A stretch of 64,000 nt of DNA, taken from Streptomyces bicolor (GTDB taxonomy: Bacteria; Actinomycetota; Actinomycetes; Streptomycetales; Streptomycetaceae). Of the stretch, positions 51,216 through 59,221 are shown piece after piece; the first letter of the stretch is position 1, and each line of letters starts with the position of its first letter. The notes beneath the pieces are model-generated. The model had not been told where the DNA came from, ran no database searches, and saw only the letters and a program-made list of their open reading frames with translations. The stretch covers positions 62,001 through 126,000 of the forward strand of contig NZ_JOFS01000011.1 of assembly GCF_000719285.1 (NCBI RefSeq). The letters are read 5' to 3'. The position numbers and the translations under genes were made by a program.

Positions 51216-52435
51216 GTACCATCGCGTTCCTCAACATCGGCATGCACGGGCACGTCAACCCGACGCTGCCGGTCGTGGCCGAGCTGGTCCGGCGCGGCCA
51301 CACCGTCACGTATCGCACCTCACCCGCGTTCCGTGCGGCGATCGAGGCCGCCGGTGCGAAGGTGTACCTCTACCCCGGGGGCGACCCGCCTCTCCCCGAT
51401 CCGCCGACACCGGTCACGCTGCTGGAGTCCCTGGCGCGCACCACCGTCCGTCTGCTGCCCGCTGTGCTGGACGACCTGCGCCGCGGCCGGCCCGACCTGA
51501 TCGTCCACGACAGCTCCTGCCCGTGGGGCGCGGTCGCCGCCCGCGAGCTCGGTGTGCCGGCGGCCTCCTCGTTCACCACGTTCGCCTTCAACCGGCATGT
51601 CCCGAGCCCCACCAGCGGCTCGTGGGACCTGCTCGCCATGGCGCGGAAACAGCCCCGCAGCGTCCAGGGTTATCTGCGCTCCCGCTGGGCGCTGCACCGC
51701 CGCTTCGACGCGCGCGGGCTGCCCGTGCTCGACTTGCTGAACATCCGCCGGCCGCTCAATCTGGTCTACACCTCGCCGGCCTTCCAGCCCGCCGTCGAGC
51801 ACTTCGACGGGTCCTACCGTTTCGTCGGCCCCAGCATCGGCGCCCGCCCGGTCGACCCGTCGTTCGAGACCGACCGGCTACGGGATCCGGTGCTGTACGC
51901 CTCGCTGGGCACCGTGTTCAACGCCGGCCCCGAGCTGCTGCGCACGTTCGCCCTCGCGCTCGCCCCCCTGGGCGGCACCGTGATCGTCTCCACCGGCCAG
52001 ACCGATCCTGAGGCGCTGGGACCGTTGCCGGCGAATGTGCTCCCTCTGCGCTTCGTGCCGCAGCCGCAGGTGCTGGCCCGCGCGGCCCTGTTCGTCACCC
52101 ATGGCGGGATGAACAGCGTCAACGAGGCCATGTACGCCGGGGTCCCAATGCTGGTGGTGCCGCAGGGCGCCGACCAGCCGATGATCGCCCGTCGCGTCGT
52201 CGAACTCGGCGCGGGCCTGTCGATCCGTACCCAGGATGTCGCCACGGGCTCCGTGCGTTCCCTCGCCCGGCACCTGTTGCACGAGCCGGGGTTCCGCACA
52301 GCCGCGACCGCCCTCAAGGCCGCCCAGCACGACGCGGGTGGATATCGACGGGCCGCCGACGAGCTCGAGCGGTACGCGCGAACGGCCGACCGGGTCCGTC
52401 GGCCGGTCCCCGCCGATCCGTCGCGGCGAGGCTGA
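51212..52435 (+). CDS. Macrolide-family (MGT) UDP-glycosyltransferase
   Basis: A 407-aa GT1 protein. NIGMHGHVNPTLPVVAELVRRGHTVTYRTS is the acceptor-domain start with the catalytic His, VHDSSCPWGAVAARELGVPAASSF follows, and LFVTHGGMNSVNEAMYAGVPMLVVPQGADQP (about residues 290-320) is the UDPGT donor signature. It would glycosylate a hydrophobic acceptor such as a macrolide, lipid or polyketide. The GTG start overlaps the patatin remnant stop by 4 nt. The following membrane protein and GxSxG protein suggest a lipid acceptor. No biosynthetic genes for an antibiotic are nearby. Confidence 0.92.
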   Translation: MSTIAFLNIGMHGHVNPTLPVVAELVRRGHTVTYRTSPAFRAAIEAAGAKVYLYPGGDPPLPDPPTPVTLLESLARTTVRLLPAVLDDLRRGRPDLIVHDSSCPWGAVAARELGVPAASSFTTFAFNRHVPSPTSGSWDLLAMARKQPRSVQGYLRSRWALHRRFDARGLPVLDLLNIRRPLNLVYTSPAFQPAVEHFDGSYRFVGPSIGARPVDPSFETDRLRDPVLYASLGTVFNAGPELLRTFALALAPLGGTVIVSTGQTDPEALGPLPANVLPLRFVPQPQVLARAALFVTHGGMNSVNEAMYAGVPMLVVPQGADQPMIARRVVELGAGLSIRTQDVATGSVRSLARHLLHEPGFRTAATALKAAQHDAGGYRRAADELERYARTADRVRRPVPADPSRRG

Positions 52436-52438
52436 GCG

Positions 52439-52924
52439 ATGTCCGCCGTCGTCGTCCTGCTGCTGTTCGGCGGGCTGTCGGAGGCCGCCGGCCGCATCCT
52501 GCCCCTGCTCGTGCGTCGGCCCGGCATGCCACCGACTCTGGTTGCTGGGTCGCTGCTGGCCGCCGGCCTGGTCGAGGCGGCCGTGTTCGCACTGTGGCCG
52601 CTGACCGCGTGGACCCTGGCCGAGCTGGTGGTGTCCGCTCCCCCGCCGGGCGACGGCCTGGAATGGACACCGGGCCTGGTCGCGCCGCTGGTGCTCTCCG
52701 CCGTCCTGGCCTTCCCGCTGCTCGGGCCGCTGCTCCACCTGCTGCGCTTCGTGGGGCTCGGGGCCGGCCTGGCCGGTCCGCTCGCTGCGGCGAGCGGGCT
52801 CGGCTGGTGGGGCGCCGCCGGCTGTGTGGCCGCCGCCGGGGCCGGACTCGGGATCGCTGTGGAGGCCGTACGGCGTCTGGTCGTGAGGATCAGTGCGCCC
52901 CGGACGACGGAGTCGATCGTATGA
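52439..52924 (+). CDS. Small integral membrane protein
   Basis: 161 aa with about four hydrophobic segments: VVVLLLFGGLSEAAG, LVAGSLLAAGLVEAAVFALWPL, LVAPLVLSAVLAFPLLGPLLHLL and the Gly/Ala-rich GAGLAGPLAAASGLGW...AAAGAGLGIAV. The C-terminal end RRLVVRISAPRTTESIV is basic, probably cytoplasmic. No family recognised. It lies 3 bp after the glycosyltransferase and its TGA overlaps the ATG of the next gene by 4 nt, so it belongs to the same operon. Confidence 0.78.
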   Translation: MSAVVVLLLFGGLSEAAGRILPLLVRRPGMPPTLVAGSLLAAGLVEAAVFALWPLTAWTLAELVVSAPPPGDGLEWTPGLVAPLVLSAVLAFPLLGPLLHLLRFVGLGAGLAGPLAAASGLGWWGAAGCVAAAGAGLGIAVEAVRRLVVRISAPRTTESIV

Positions 52925-53859
52925 ACGACTTCCTGCTGTGGGCGTGCGTGCTCGGGCCGGTCCTGCTCGCCGAGGGCCTGCTGGCCCGCTACGAGGTGCT
53001 GGTCTACAGCGCCGGCTTCCGGGCCACCACGACCGATCTCCCCGCGGGCATGCCCTACGCCCGGGGCGCGGCCGCCGACCGGCCCCCGGACGCCTACCTG
53101 GTCTACCTGGACGGCATCGGCAAGCGCCGCGTCCGTGACACCCGGGACGGCGGCCGGCTGGTCCGGGCCGTGCTCGCCGGAGCGCCGGAGCTGCGGGTGC
53201 TGGGGCAGGTGCAGCCGTACTCACCGCTGGCCGACCCGCTGGCCGACCGTCCGGTGTGGGCGTGGCTACGCCGCCACATCGGGCTGCTGCTGTTCCTGCA
53301 CAACGTCATGCAGATCTTCGTCGCCGCCGACCACCGGTACCGCCCGCTGTACAACCGGGCCGTCGGCTCCCAGATCGCCACGCAGCTGCGGCTGGCCGGC
53401 TACCGGCCGGGCAGCGGTGTCCCCGTGGTGCTGCTCAGTTACAGCGGCGGCGCGCAGGTCGCCACCGGCGCGGTCGACGAACTGCACACGCGGCTTCACT
53501 GCCCGGTCACGGTGATCATGCTCGGCGGCTTCCACAACGGCGCCAACGACCTCACCCATGCCGAGCAGGTGCATCAGCTCACCAGCGCGTACGACCGGAT
53601 CGAGCGGGTCGGCACCTGGCTCTTCCCGCAGCGCAGGCGCCTGTTCCGGCGCAGTGGATGGAACCGCGCCCGCCGCGCCGGGAAGATCACCGTGCACCGG
53701 CTGGAGCCGGCCACCCACCTCGGGCCGCGCAGCTACATCAGCCCGGAGGAACGGCTGCCGGACGGCCGAAGCCACCTCGATCGCACGACCGACACCGTGA
53801 TCGCGCTCATTCGCGCCCGGTGCGAAGCGGCCGCGGCCGGCGAGAACCCGGCGCCGTGA
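52921..53859 (+). CDS. Membrane-anchored alpha/beta-hydrolase-like protein
   Basis: A 312-aa protein with an N-terminal membrane span (LLWACVLGPVLLAEGLLARYEVLVYS), a second hydrophobic stretch (IGLLLFLHNVMQIFV), and VVLLSYSGGAQVATGAVDELH, a GxSxG-like elbow with Ser in YSGG, typical of lipases or thioesterase-like folds. A His candidate lies in SHLDRTTDTVIALI at the end. The full catalytic triad cannot be confirmed. With the glycosyltransferase, the membrane protein and the patatin remnant it forms a lipid-centred operon driven by the ECF41-type promoter. Confidence 0.68.
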   Translation: MNDFLLWACVLGPVLLAEGLLARYEVLVYSAGFRATTTDLPAGMPYARGAAADRPPDAYLVYLDGIGKRRVRDTRDGGRLVRAVLAGAPELRVLGQVQPYSPLADPLADRPVWAWLRRHIGLLLFLHNVMQIFVAADHRYRPLYNRAVGSQIATQLRLAGYRPGSGVPVVLLSYSGGAQVATGAVDELHTRLHCPVTVIMLGGFHNGANDLTHAEQVHQLTSAYDRIERVGTWLFPQRRRLFRRSGWNRARRAGKITVHRLEPATHLGPRSYISPEERLPDGRSHLDRTTDTVIALIRARCEAAAAGENPAP

Positions 53860-53886
53860 GAGCGCCTGCCGGCGCGACGGCCCGGG

Positions 53887-54816
53887 TCAGCTGTCGGGTC
53901 CCGCCTGGAGGGCGGCGGCCCGGTCGTCGTCGAGACCGGCGACCAGGCCGCGCAGGAGGGGGCCGTACTCCGGGTGGGCGAGCGCGAACGCCATCTGGGC
54001 GACCAGGTAGTCGGCCGGGTTGCCGGTGTCGTACCAGCGTCCCTTGATGACCTGGCCGTACACCGCGCGGGTGGCGGCGTAGGCGTTGATGGCGTCCGTG
54101 AGGTAGACCTCGCCGGTCCGGTGCTCGTACCAGCGGCGGGTCTGCTCGCGCAGTTCGTCGATGATGCCGGGGGTGATGACGTAGCCGCCGATGGCCGCGT
54201 ACGACGACGGGGCGGCGACGGGCTCGGGCTTCTCGACCAGACCGGTGATGCGCAGCTGGCCGTCCCCGAGGTCTTCCTTGACGATGGGCACGCCGTAGCG
54301 CTGGGATTCGGTCGGGTCCATCGGCATGAGGGCCAGCACCGGGCAGCCGGTCTGCTCGTAGGCCCTGATCAGCTGCTGGGCGCGGGGGACCTCGGCCACG
54401 AAGACGTCGTCGGGCCACAGCACCAGCACGGGCTCGTCGCCGAAGGAACGGGCGGCGTTCAGCACGGGGGTGCCGTTGCCGTACGGACCGTACTGGTCGA
54501 GGTAGGTGATGTGGCCCCGGCGGGCCAGTTCCGCGACCTCCTCGACCGCGTCGGCGTACGCCGTCTTGCCGTCCTCGCGAAGCTGCTCGACGAGCGCGGG
54601 GTTGGGGCGGAAGTGGTCCTGGATGAGGCTCTTGCCGCCGGAGACCACGATGGTGATGTCGGTGATGCCGGAGTCCACCAGCTCGCGCACGGTGTGCTCG
54701 ATGACCGGCTTGTCGCCGACCGGGAGCATCTCCTTCGGTGTCGCCTTCGTCAGGGGCAGCAGTCGGGAGCCGAGTCCGGCGGCGGGGATCACAGCCCTGC
54801 GGATCGTCGGGGACAT
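53887..54816 (-). CDS. galU: UTP-glucose-1-phosphate uridylyltransferase
   Basis: A 309-aa nucleotidyltransferase making UDP-glucose. The motifs are AVIPAAGLGSRLLPLTKATPKEMLPV (about residues 8-33), LVLWPDDVFVAE (metal site), KPEPVAAPSSYAAIGGYVI and KGRWYDTGNPADYLVAQM, all typical of bacterial GalU. The start at 54816 (MSPTIRR) is the family start; upstream residues in frame are not coding. It supplies a central sugar nucleotide for wall glycan and trehalose synthesis. It converges on the hydrolase gene by 27 bp and is divergent from the methyltransferase. Confidence 0.95.
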   Translation of the reverse strand: MSPTIRRAVIPAAGLGSRLLPLTKATPKEMLPVGDKPVIEHTVRELVDSGITDITIVVSGGKSLIQDHFRPNPALVEQLREDGKTAYADAVEEVAELARRGHITYLDQYGPYGNGTPVLNAARSFGDEPVLVLWPDDVFVAEVPRAQQLIRAYEQTGCPVLALMPMDPTESQRYGVPIVKEDLGDGQLRITGLVEKPEPVAAPSSYAAIGGYVITPGIIDELREQTRRWYEHRTGEVYLTDAINAYAATRAVYGQVIKGRWYDTGNPADYLVAQMAFALAHPEYGPLLRGLVAGLDDDRAAALQAGPDS

Positions 54817-54993
54817 CACATCTCTCTCGGTCGATCGGCGCACCGCACCGGTGGGCACGGCACATGGCCGACGCTACCAACGCCTGCCGCGGCCCCGCCG
54901 GTCGCCCTTTTCGCCGGCTGTCGCACCACCTCGGGGGACGCGCCGGGGGCCGTGGACCTACCCGATGCTCGACCGCCTGGCAGCGGGTCCAGC

Positions 54994-55020
54994 TGTCACA
55001 GATGAGCCACCTGACCGGTC
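54994..55020 (+). promoter_or_regulatory. ECF41-type promoter of the methyltransferase/ECF41 unit
   Basis: TGTCACA-N16-GGTC. The -10 element ends 8 bp before the ATG at 55029, so the transcript would be essentially leaderless. The gene 85 bp beyond the methyltransferase encodes the ECF41 sigma itself, giving possible autoregulation. Confidence 0.6.
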
Positions 55021-55028
55021 TTTTTTAC

Positions 55029-55799
55029 ATGCTCCCCCTGTTGCCAGATGTCTCCGTTGCTCCTTCAGCCCGGGAGCCACCGGATGCCTGCGAGATCAGT
55101 GCCGAGCTCTACGACAGCCTGCAAGCGGACCAGGACAGGGCACGTGTACGCCGGTTCTACGGCCGCGATGTCCGCCTCGCCCGCCGGGGTGTGCTGGACG
55201 TGGGCGCCGGCACCGGGCGGGTGACGCTCGTGAGCCTCGCGCAGTCGCGGGCTCCCGTGCACGCCGTCGAGCCCTCGCGTTCCATGCGGTCGCTGTTGAT
55301 GACCCGGCTCGCAGCGCTCCCCGTGGACGTGAGAGCGCGCGTCACCGTGCACCCCCGCAGACTCGACGAGGCCGTCCTGCACGAGGTGGCCGACGTGGCC
55401 GTATGCCACAACACCGTCGCCTGCCTTCGACCCGCCGCGCGCCGGGCCCTGTGGCCGCCCGGCGCCGACGCCCTCGTGCCCGGAGGAGTGTTCCTCGTCC
55501 AGCTCCCGCCCGACCGCATGCCCCGGGATGAGGTCACATACCTCCTCCCGGCGCAGAAGGTCGGCCGGCACGAGTACGCGGTACGCATGGTGATGCCGGC
55601 CGCCGCGGACCGGATCCGGACCCGCTTCGACTACTGGGTGCGGGGCGGGAGCGGTGTGCTGCGCGAGTACACCGAGACGTTCTGGATGTGGCCGGCCTCC
55701 CGTGCGGAAGTGATCGGGGAACTGCTGGGATCCGGGTTCCTTCCGCGCCCCGGTCGGGATGATCCGGCCGTGCCGGCCGTACGTCTCCGCCGGCGCTGA
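55029..55799 (+). CDS. Class I SAM-dependent methyltransferase
   Basis: About 256 aa. RGVLDVGAGTGRVTLVSLAQSRAPVHAVEPSRSM is the SAM-binding motif I and post-I acidic position; AVCHNTVACLRPAARRALW and VFLVQLPPDR are motif II/III positions. The last strand PRPGRDDPAVPAVRLRR closes a Rossmann fold. The ATG at 55029 is preferred because the promoter ends just before it; an ATG at 55002 would lie inside the promoter. Substrate unknown. It might be co-transcribed with the ECF41 sigma gene. Confidence 0.8.
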   Translation: MLPLLPDVSVAPSAREPPDACEISAELYDSLQADQDRARVRRFYGRDVRLARRGVLDVGAGTGRVTLVSLAQSRAPVHAVEPSRSMRSLLMTRLAALPVDVRARVTVHPRRLDEAVLHEVADVAVCHNTVACLRPAARRALWPPGADALVPGGVFLVQLPPDRMPRDEVTYLLPAQKVGRHEYAVRMVMPAAADRIRTRFDYWVRGGSGVLREYTETFWMWPASRAEVIGELLGSGFLPRPGRDDPAVPAVRLRRR

Positions 55800-55883
55800 C
55801 GGGTGCCCCGCCAAGCCCGGTCCGGCGGCGCGCGCCCTGCCGTGCCCGCTTGTAGCCTGGTCGTCCAGGACGGGAGGACATCC

Positions 55884-56780
55884 ATGCGCGCCGAGGACGA
55901 CGCAGGCTCCCTCGACCGGGCGACCAGGCAGTTCATGACGGCGCGCCCCCAGCTCTTCGGCATCGCGTACCGCGTGCTCGGCAGCGTCACGGAGGCCGAG
56001 GACATCGTCCAGGACGCGTGGTTGCGGTGGCAGAAGACCGACCGCGCCGAGATCCAGGAGCCGACGGCGTTCCTGGCGACCGTCACGACCCGTCTGGCGA
56101 TCAACCTCGCCCAGTCCGCCAGGATGCGCCGTGAGTCGTACGTCGGACCGTGGCTTCCGGAGCCGGTCGACACCCGTACGGATCCGCAGCTGGGTGCGGA
56201 GCGGGCCGAGGCACTCGACCTGGCGGTGCTCCTCCTCCTCGAGAAGCTCAACCCCGTGGAACGGGCCGCCTATGTGCTGCGGGAGGCCTTCGACTACCCG
56301 TACCGGCGGATCGCGGAGATCCTGGAGACGAGCGAGGCCAATACGCGCCAGCTGGTGACCCGTGCCAGGAAACACCTGGCGGCGGAACGCAGCGCGCCGG
56401 TCAGCTCCACCGCTCACCGGCGCCTTCTGGAGGTGTTCCTCGCCGCGGCCCGGACCGGCAGCCTGGCGGAGCTGGAGGACGTCCTGACCGAGGACGTGGT
56501 CAGTTACTCCGACGGCGGAGGCATGCGCGGAGCCTCCAGGATCCCGGTCGTGGGGCGGCTCCGTGTCTCCAGGTACCTCGCCGCCTTCGCCCCGCGGTTC
56601 TGGCCCCCGGCGGACGTTCGCTGGGTCGAGGCCAACGGCAGGCCGGCCGTCCTCGTCTCCGCAGACGGCAACGCGGTGGCGCTGCTCTGCGTCGATGTGT
56701 CGGCACGGGGCGTCGAACGCATCATGTGGGTCATGAATCCGGCCAAGCTGGCTCCCTACGTGGCCTCGCTGGCCGACTGA
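55884..56780 (+). CDS. ECF41-type sigma factor (SigJ-like) with SnoaL-like C-terminal domain
   Basis: A 298-aa ECF sigma. Region 2 is ARPQLFGIAYRVLGSVTEAEDIVQDAWLRW (about residues 20-50), region 4 is LNPVERAAYVLREAFDYPYRRIAEILETSEANTRQLVTRARKHL (122-165), and the fused C-terminal SnoaL-like domain (178-290) carries the diagnostic DGGG motif (210-213), as in ECF41, where it regulates activity without an anti-sigma factor. ATG at 55884 with GGGAGGACA upstream. Known partners are carboxymuconolactone decarboxylases, oxidoreductases and epimerases; here the NAD(P)-binding protein at 57432 fits. Confidence 0.93.
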   Translation: MRAEDDAGSLDRATRQFMTARPQLFGIAYRVLGSVTEAEDIVQDAWLRWQKTDRAEIQEPTAFLATVTTRLAINLAQSARMRRESYVGPWLPEPVDTRTDPQLGAERAEALDLAVLLLLEKLNPVERAAYVLREAFDYPYRRIAEILETSEANTRQLVTRARKHLAAERSAPVSSTAHRRLLEVFLAAARTGSLAELEDVLTEDVVSYSDGGGMRGASRIPVVGRLRVSRYLAAFAPRFWPPADVRWVEANGRPAVLVSADGNAVALLCVDVSARGVERIMWVMNPAKLAPYVASLAD

Positions 56781-56885
56781 GGGCCACGCGGCGCGGGGTC
56801 TGTCCGTCACAAGGTGGGTGGCTGGTCGGTCAACCAGCTGTCCCGGACCGGGAGTTCCTCCGCGCGGCAAGAGGGTGCGTCCAAT

Positions 56886-57071
56886 GAGACCGTCGCCTTC
56901 GGGCGGGACCCGGAGGACGGCGGCTGCCTGTTGCACATCGACCTGGTGGTCAGGTGGCCGGACGTCGACCCCGAGATCGCCGCTCCGCTCCTGGAGAAGG
57001 CCGACTCGGTGTGCCCTTACGCGAGGATGGCCTGGCAGGGAACACCGACGACCATCACGCCGGCGTCCTGA
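56886..57071 (+). pseudogene. OsmC/Ohr-like C-terminal remnant
   Basis: The last ~62 codons, VAFGRDPEDGGCLLHIDLVVRWPDVDPEIA followed by KADSVCPYARMAWQGTP, match the C-terminal half of OsmC/Ohr peroxiredoxins, including the second conserved Cys in VCPY. The N-terminal half with the catalytic first Cys is missing and no good start is present. It lies between the ECF41 sigma gene and its putative target, which suggests that peroxide-defence genes once formed this cluster. Confidence 0.65.
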
Positions 57072-57362
57072 CCGGCATCGATATCCGAACCCCGGTCGAC
57101 CGAGTGCCACGGCCAAGTCGCCCACCCTGCGCCATCGCCTGGATTGCCGCAGAATGAGGGGCTGTGCGGATCCACCGACGGCCCGGTCGTGATGAGTGAC
57201 GACCCCCTGATCGGAGAAGACCGTGGCTGTCACCGAACAACGTCTTTCCACCATGGTGCTGGTGATCGGCACCGGCGGGGCCGGTCCCCCACCGAGGGAA
57301 AACTTGCCGAACGACCTGACGGCGCGGCGGGAGAAGAGCTTTCTCGATTCCCGCTCGTCGAC

Positions 57363-57389
57363 TGTCACACGCAGAGACCCTGTCCTGTC
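57363..57389 (+). promoter_or_regulatory. ECF41-type promoter of the NAD(P)-binding protein gene
   Basis: TGTCACA-N16-TGTC, ending 42 bp before the ATG at 57432. This is the best candidate direct target of the neighbouring ECF41 sigma. The rest of the 56781-57431 gap holds the OsmC remnant and a short open frame at 57223 that I do not consider a gene. Confidence 0.65.
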
Positions 57390-57431
57390 TGTTCTGGTGC
57401 AGACCGAATTTTTCTCCGAGAGGAATCCGCT

Positions 57432-58175
57432 ATGAAGGTCGTCGTGATCGGTGGAACCGGGCTGATCGGTTCGAAACTGGTCGGCAAGCTCAACGAGCAC
57501 GGGCACGAGGCCGTCGCGGCCTCGCCCAACACCGGCGTCAACACCCTGACGGGCGAGGGTCTCGCCGAGGTCCTGGAGGGCGCGTCGGTCGTGGTCGACG
57601 TGTCCAACTCGCCCTCGTGGGAGGACGACGCCGTCCTGAACTTCTTCCGCACCTCCACGGCCAACCTCCTCGAGGCGGAGGCCGAGGCCGGCGTGACGCA
57701 CCACGTGGCGCTGTCCGTGGTCGGCACCGACCGCCTCCAGGAGAGCGGCTACTTCCGGGCCAAGCAGGCCCAGGAAGACCTGATCAAGGCGTCCGGCAGG
57801 CCGTACTCCATCGTCCACGCCACCCAGTTCTTCGAGTTCATCAAGGGGATCGCGGACCTCTCGACCGACGGGGACACCGTGCGTCTGTCGCCCGCCAAGA
57901 TCCAGCCCATCTACTCCGACGACGTGGCCGCGGCCGTCGGCCGCACCGCGGTCGGCACTCCCGTCAACGGCGTGGTGGAGGTCGCGGGTCCTGACGTGTT
58001 CCAGCTCGACGAGCTGATCCGCAAGGCACTCGCCGCCAAGAACGACCCCCGCACGGTCGTCACGGACCCGAAGGCCCCGTACTCCGGAGCCCAGTTGGAG
58101 GAGAACACCCTGCTGCCGGGTCCGGACGCGGACATCGCCCCGACCAAGCTGTCGGAGTGGTTCGCGCAGCAGTGA
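57432..58175 (+). CDS. NAD(P)H-binding epimerase-like protein (NmrA/atypical SDR)
   Basis: A 247-aa protein with VVIGGTGLIGSKLVGKLNEHGHE, the GGxGxxG dinucleotide loop, and an SDR-like fold lacking the YxxxK catalytic pair; HVALSVVGTDRLQESGYFRAKQAQEDL and TQFFEFIKGIAD are typical of NmrA-like NAD(P)-sensing or reductase proteins. ATG at 57432, AGAGGAAT upstream. Its ECF41-type promoter and position 650 bp from the ECF41 gene make it the likely conserved oxidoreductase/epimerase partner of that sigma. Confidence 0.88.
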   Translation: MKVVVIGGTGLIGSKLVGKLNEHGHEAVAASPNTGVNTLTGEGLAEVLEGASVVVDVSNSPSWEDDAVLNFFRTSTANLLEAEAEAGVTHHVALSVVGTDRLQESGYFRAKQAQEDLIKASGRPYSIVHATQFFEFIKGIADLSTDGDTVRLSPAKIQPIYSDDVAAAVGRTAVGTPVNGVVEVAGPDVFQLDELIRKALAAKNDPRTVVTDPKAPYSGAQLEENTLLPGPDADIAPTKLSEWFAQQ

Positions 58176-58311
58176 ATTCCGTGCGGGTTCACTGAATACG
58201 GTCCACTGGCTGCCGGAGATCCGGCTGTACGGATGGCCGAACCCCCCCTCAGGACGTACGGGGCACGCTGCGCCGGCGTCAGTGTCTGCGTCAGCAGGTG
58301 AACCGCCCGTT

Positions 58312-58446
58312 CAACGCGGGGCGGAGGCCTTCGCGGAACGCGCGCGGCGGGAACTCCAGGCCACGGGGGCCACGACCCGCAGACGCACGGTCACGGCACA
58401 AACGGCCCCCCAGAAGGCGCAGATCGCGCGCCTCGCCGGCGACGGG
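58312..58446 (+). pseudogene. LuxR-family regulator remnant
   Basis: About 45 codons read QRGAEAFAERARRELQATG and then a TAQTAPQKAQIARLAGDG-like end. This is the linker plus first helix of the LuxR C-terminal HTH domain of large LAL/two-component regulators (RARRELxATGE...LTxQExQIARLAxxG). The recognition helix and all upstream domains are absent. Confidence 0.62.
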
Positions 58447-58551
58447 CCATTGGTGTCGTTCCTGTTCCGGCTGATGTCACGGGAGCAGCGCCCGTCCGGT
58501 CTCATTCGGTGGACGTGCTGTGGGGCTGTGCGGGAGACGGAGGAATGCCGT

Positions 58552-58617
58552 ATGACGGGTACGGACGACGCCGTACCGATCGCGGAGCTGCTCGATGAAC
58601 GACGGCATCTGCTGTGA
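58552..58617 (+). pseudogene. N-terminal fragment of a second ECF sigma factor
   Basis: A 21-codon frame with AGGA upstream ends in AELLDERRHLL, the start of SigJ-like ECF sigma proteins, and then stops. Either a sigma gene was cut here, or this is a chance match to a short helix. The rest of the 58176-58663 gap, apart from this and the LuxR remnant, shows nothing. Confidence 0.4.
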
Positions 58618-58663
58618 CAGGGTCTGCCGGCGCGGATCGCCACCGGCGCTCGCAGGTCACCCC

Positions 58664-59011
58664 TCACGGATCCTGTGACCAGGCGTTCCAGGCGGACTCA
58701 AGACGGGTGTGCACGGTGAAGCGTGGATCGCTGCCGACGCAGTCGCGGATTCGGTCCGCAGCGCCCACGAGATGGAACCGCGCCCCGGGGTGATCGGGGA
58801 ACAGGGCCCGTACGTCGCCTCTGGCCACCCCGCCGTCGCAGTGCAGTTCCCGCAGGTCGAGGAAGAACTCGCGGGCTCCGGCCATGGCACGGTCGTACAG
58901 CCCCCGCCGGATGTGGGGCTGCGTTGCGGGACCGAGGAATCCACCCACCGCGATCCACACCCGTGGCGGGGCCTCGGCCAGCGCTCGCATCCGTATGATC
59001 ATGGTCCCCAT
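58664..59011 (-). CDS. STAS-like domain protein
   Basis: A 115-aa single-domain protein. APPRVWIAVGGFLGPATQPHIRRGLYDRAM, FFLDLRELHCDGGVARGDVRALF and GARFHLVGAADRIRDCV follow the beta-alpha order of STAS domains (anti-sigma-factor antagonists), but the phosphorylatable Ser of D-S-S-G is replaced by DGG, so phospho-switching is doubtful. ATG at 59011 with GGGGAG upstream. It lies alone on the minus strand. No kinase partner is nearby. Confidence 0.6.
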   Translation of the reverse strand: MGTMIIRMRALAEAPPRVWIAVGGFLGPATQPHIRRGLYDRAMAGAREFFLDLRELHCDGGVARGDVRALFPDHPGARFHLVGAADRIRDCVGSDPRFTVHTRLESAWNAWSQDP

Positions 59012-59221
59012 TCGGCGCTCCCCGTCCGCCCAGGCCCGGCGGAGGTGACTTGGTTGCCGGACCTGGCTGCGTCACTCATTCGGCCACGTCCGCTCCGGAC
59101 CGCGGTGGCCGCACGAGCGGTGCTTTCCCAACCTCCTCGCACCCTTCACAGGTGAAGCGTCGCGGTCCGGGCAGCGTGCGTACGCCAGGGTGCATACGCA
59201 GGACCGGTGAGTGAGAGGCGC

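Noticed and set aside
57223..57435. Short frame VAVTEQRLSTMVLVIGTGGAG between the OsmC remnant and the NAD(P)-binding gene
   Set aside because: The GTGGAG looks like a flavin loop but the remainder is random, there is no ribosome-binding site, and an ECF41-type promoter lies inside it.
55065..57818. A 917-codon minus-strand frame opposite the methyltransferase and ECF41 sigma
   Set aside because: A shadow made possible by high GC; it crosses three well-supported plus-strand genes and shows no domain.
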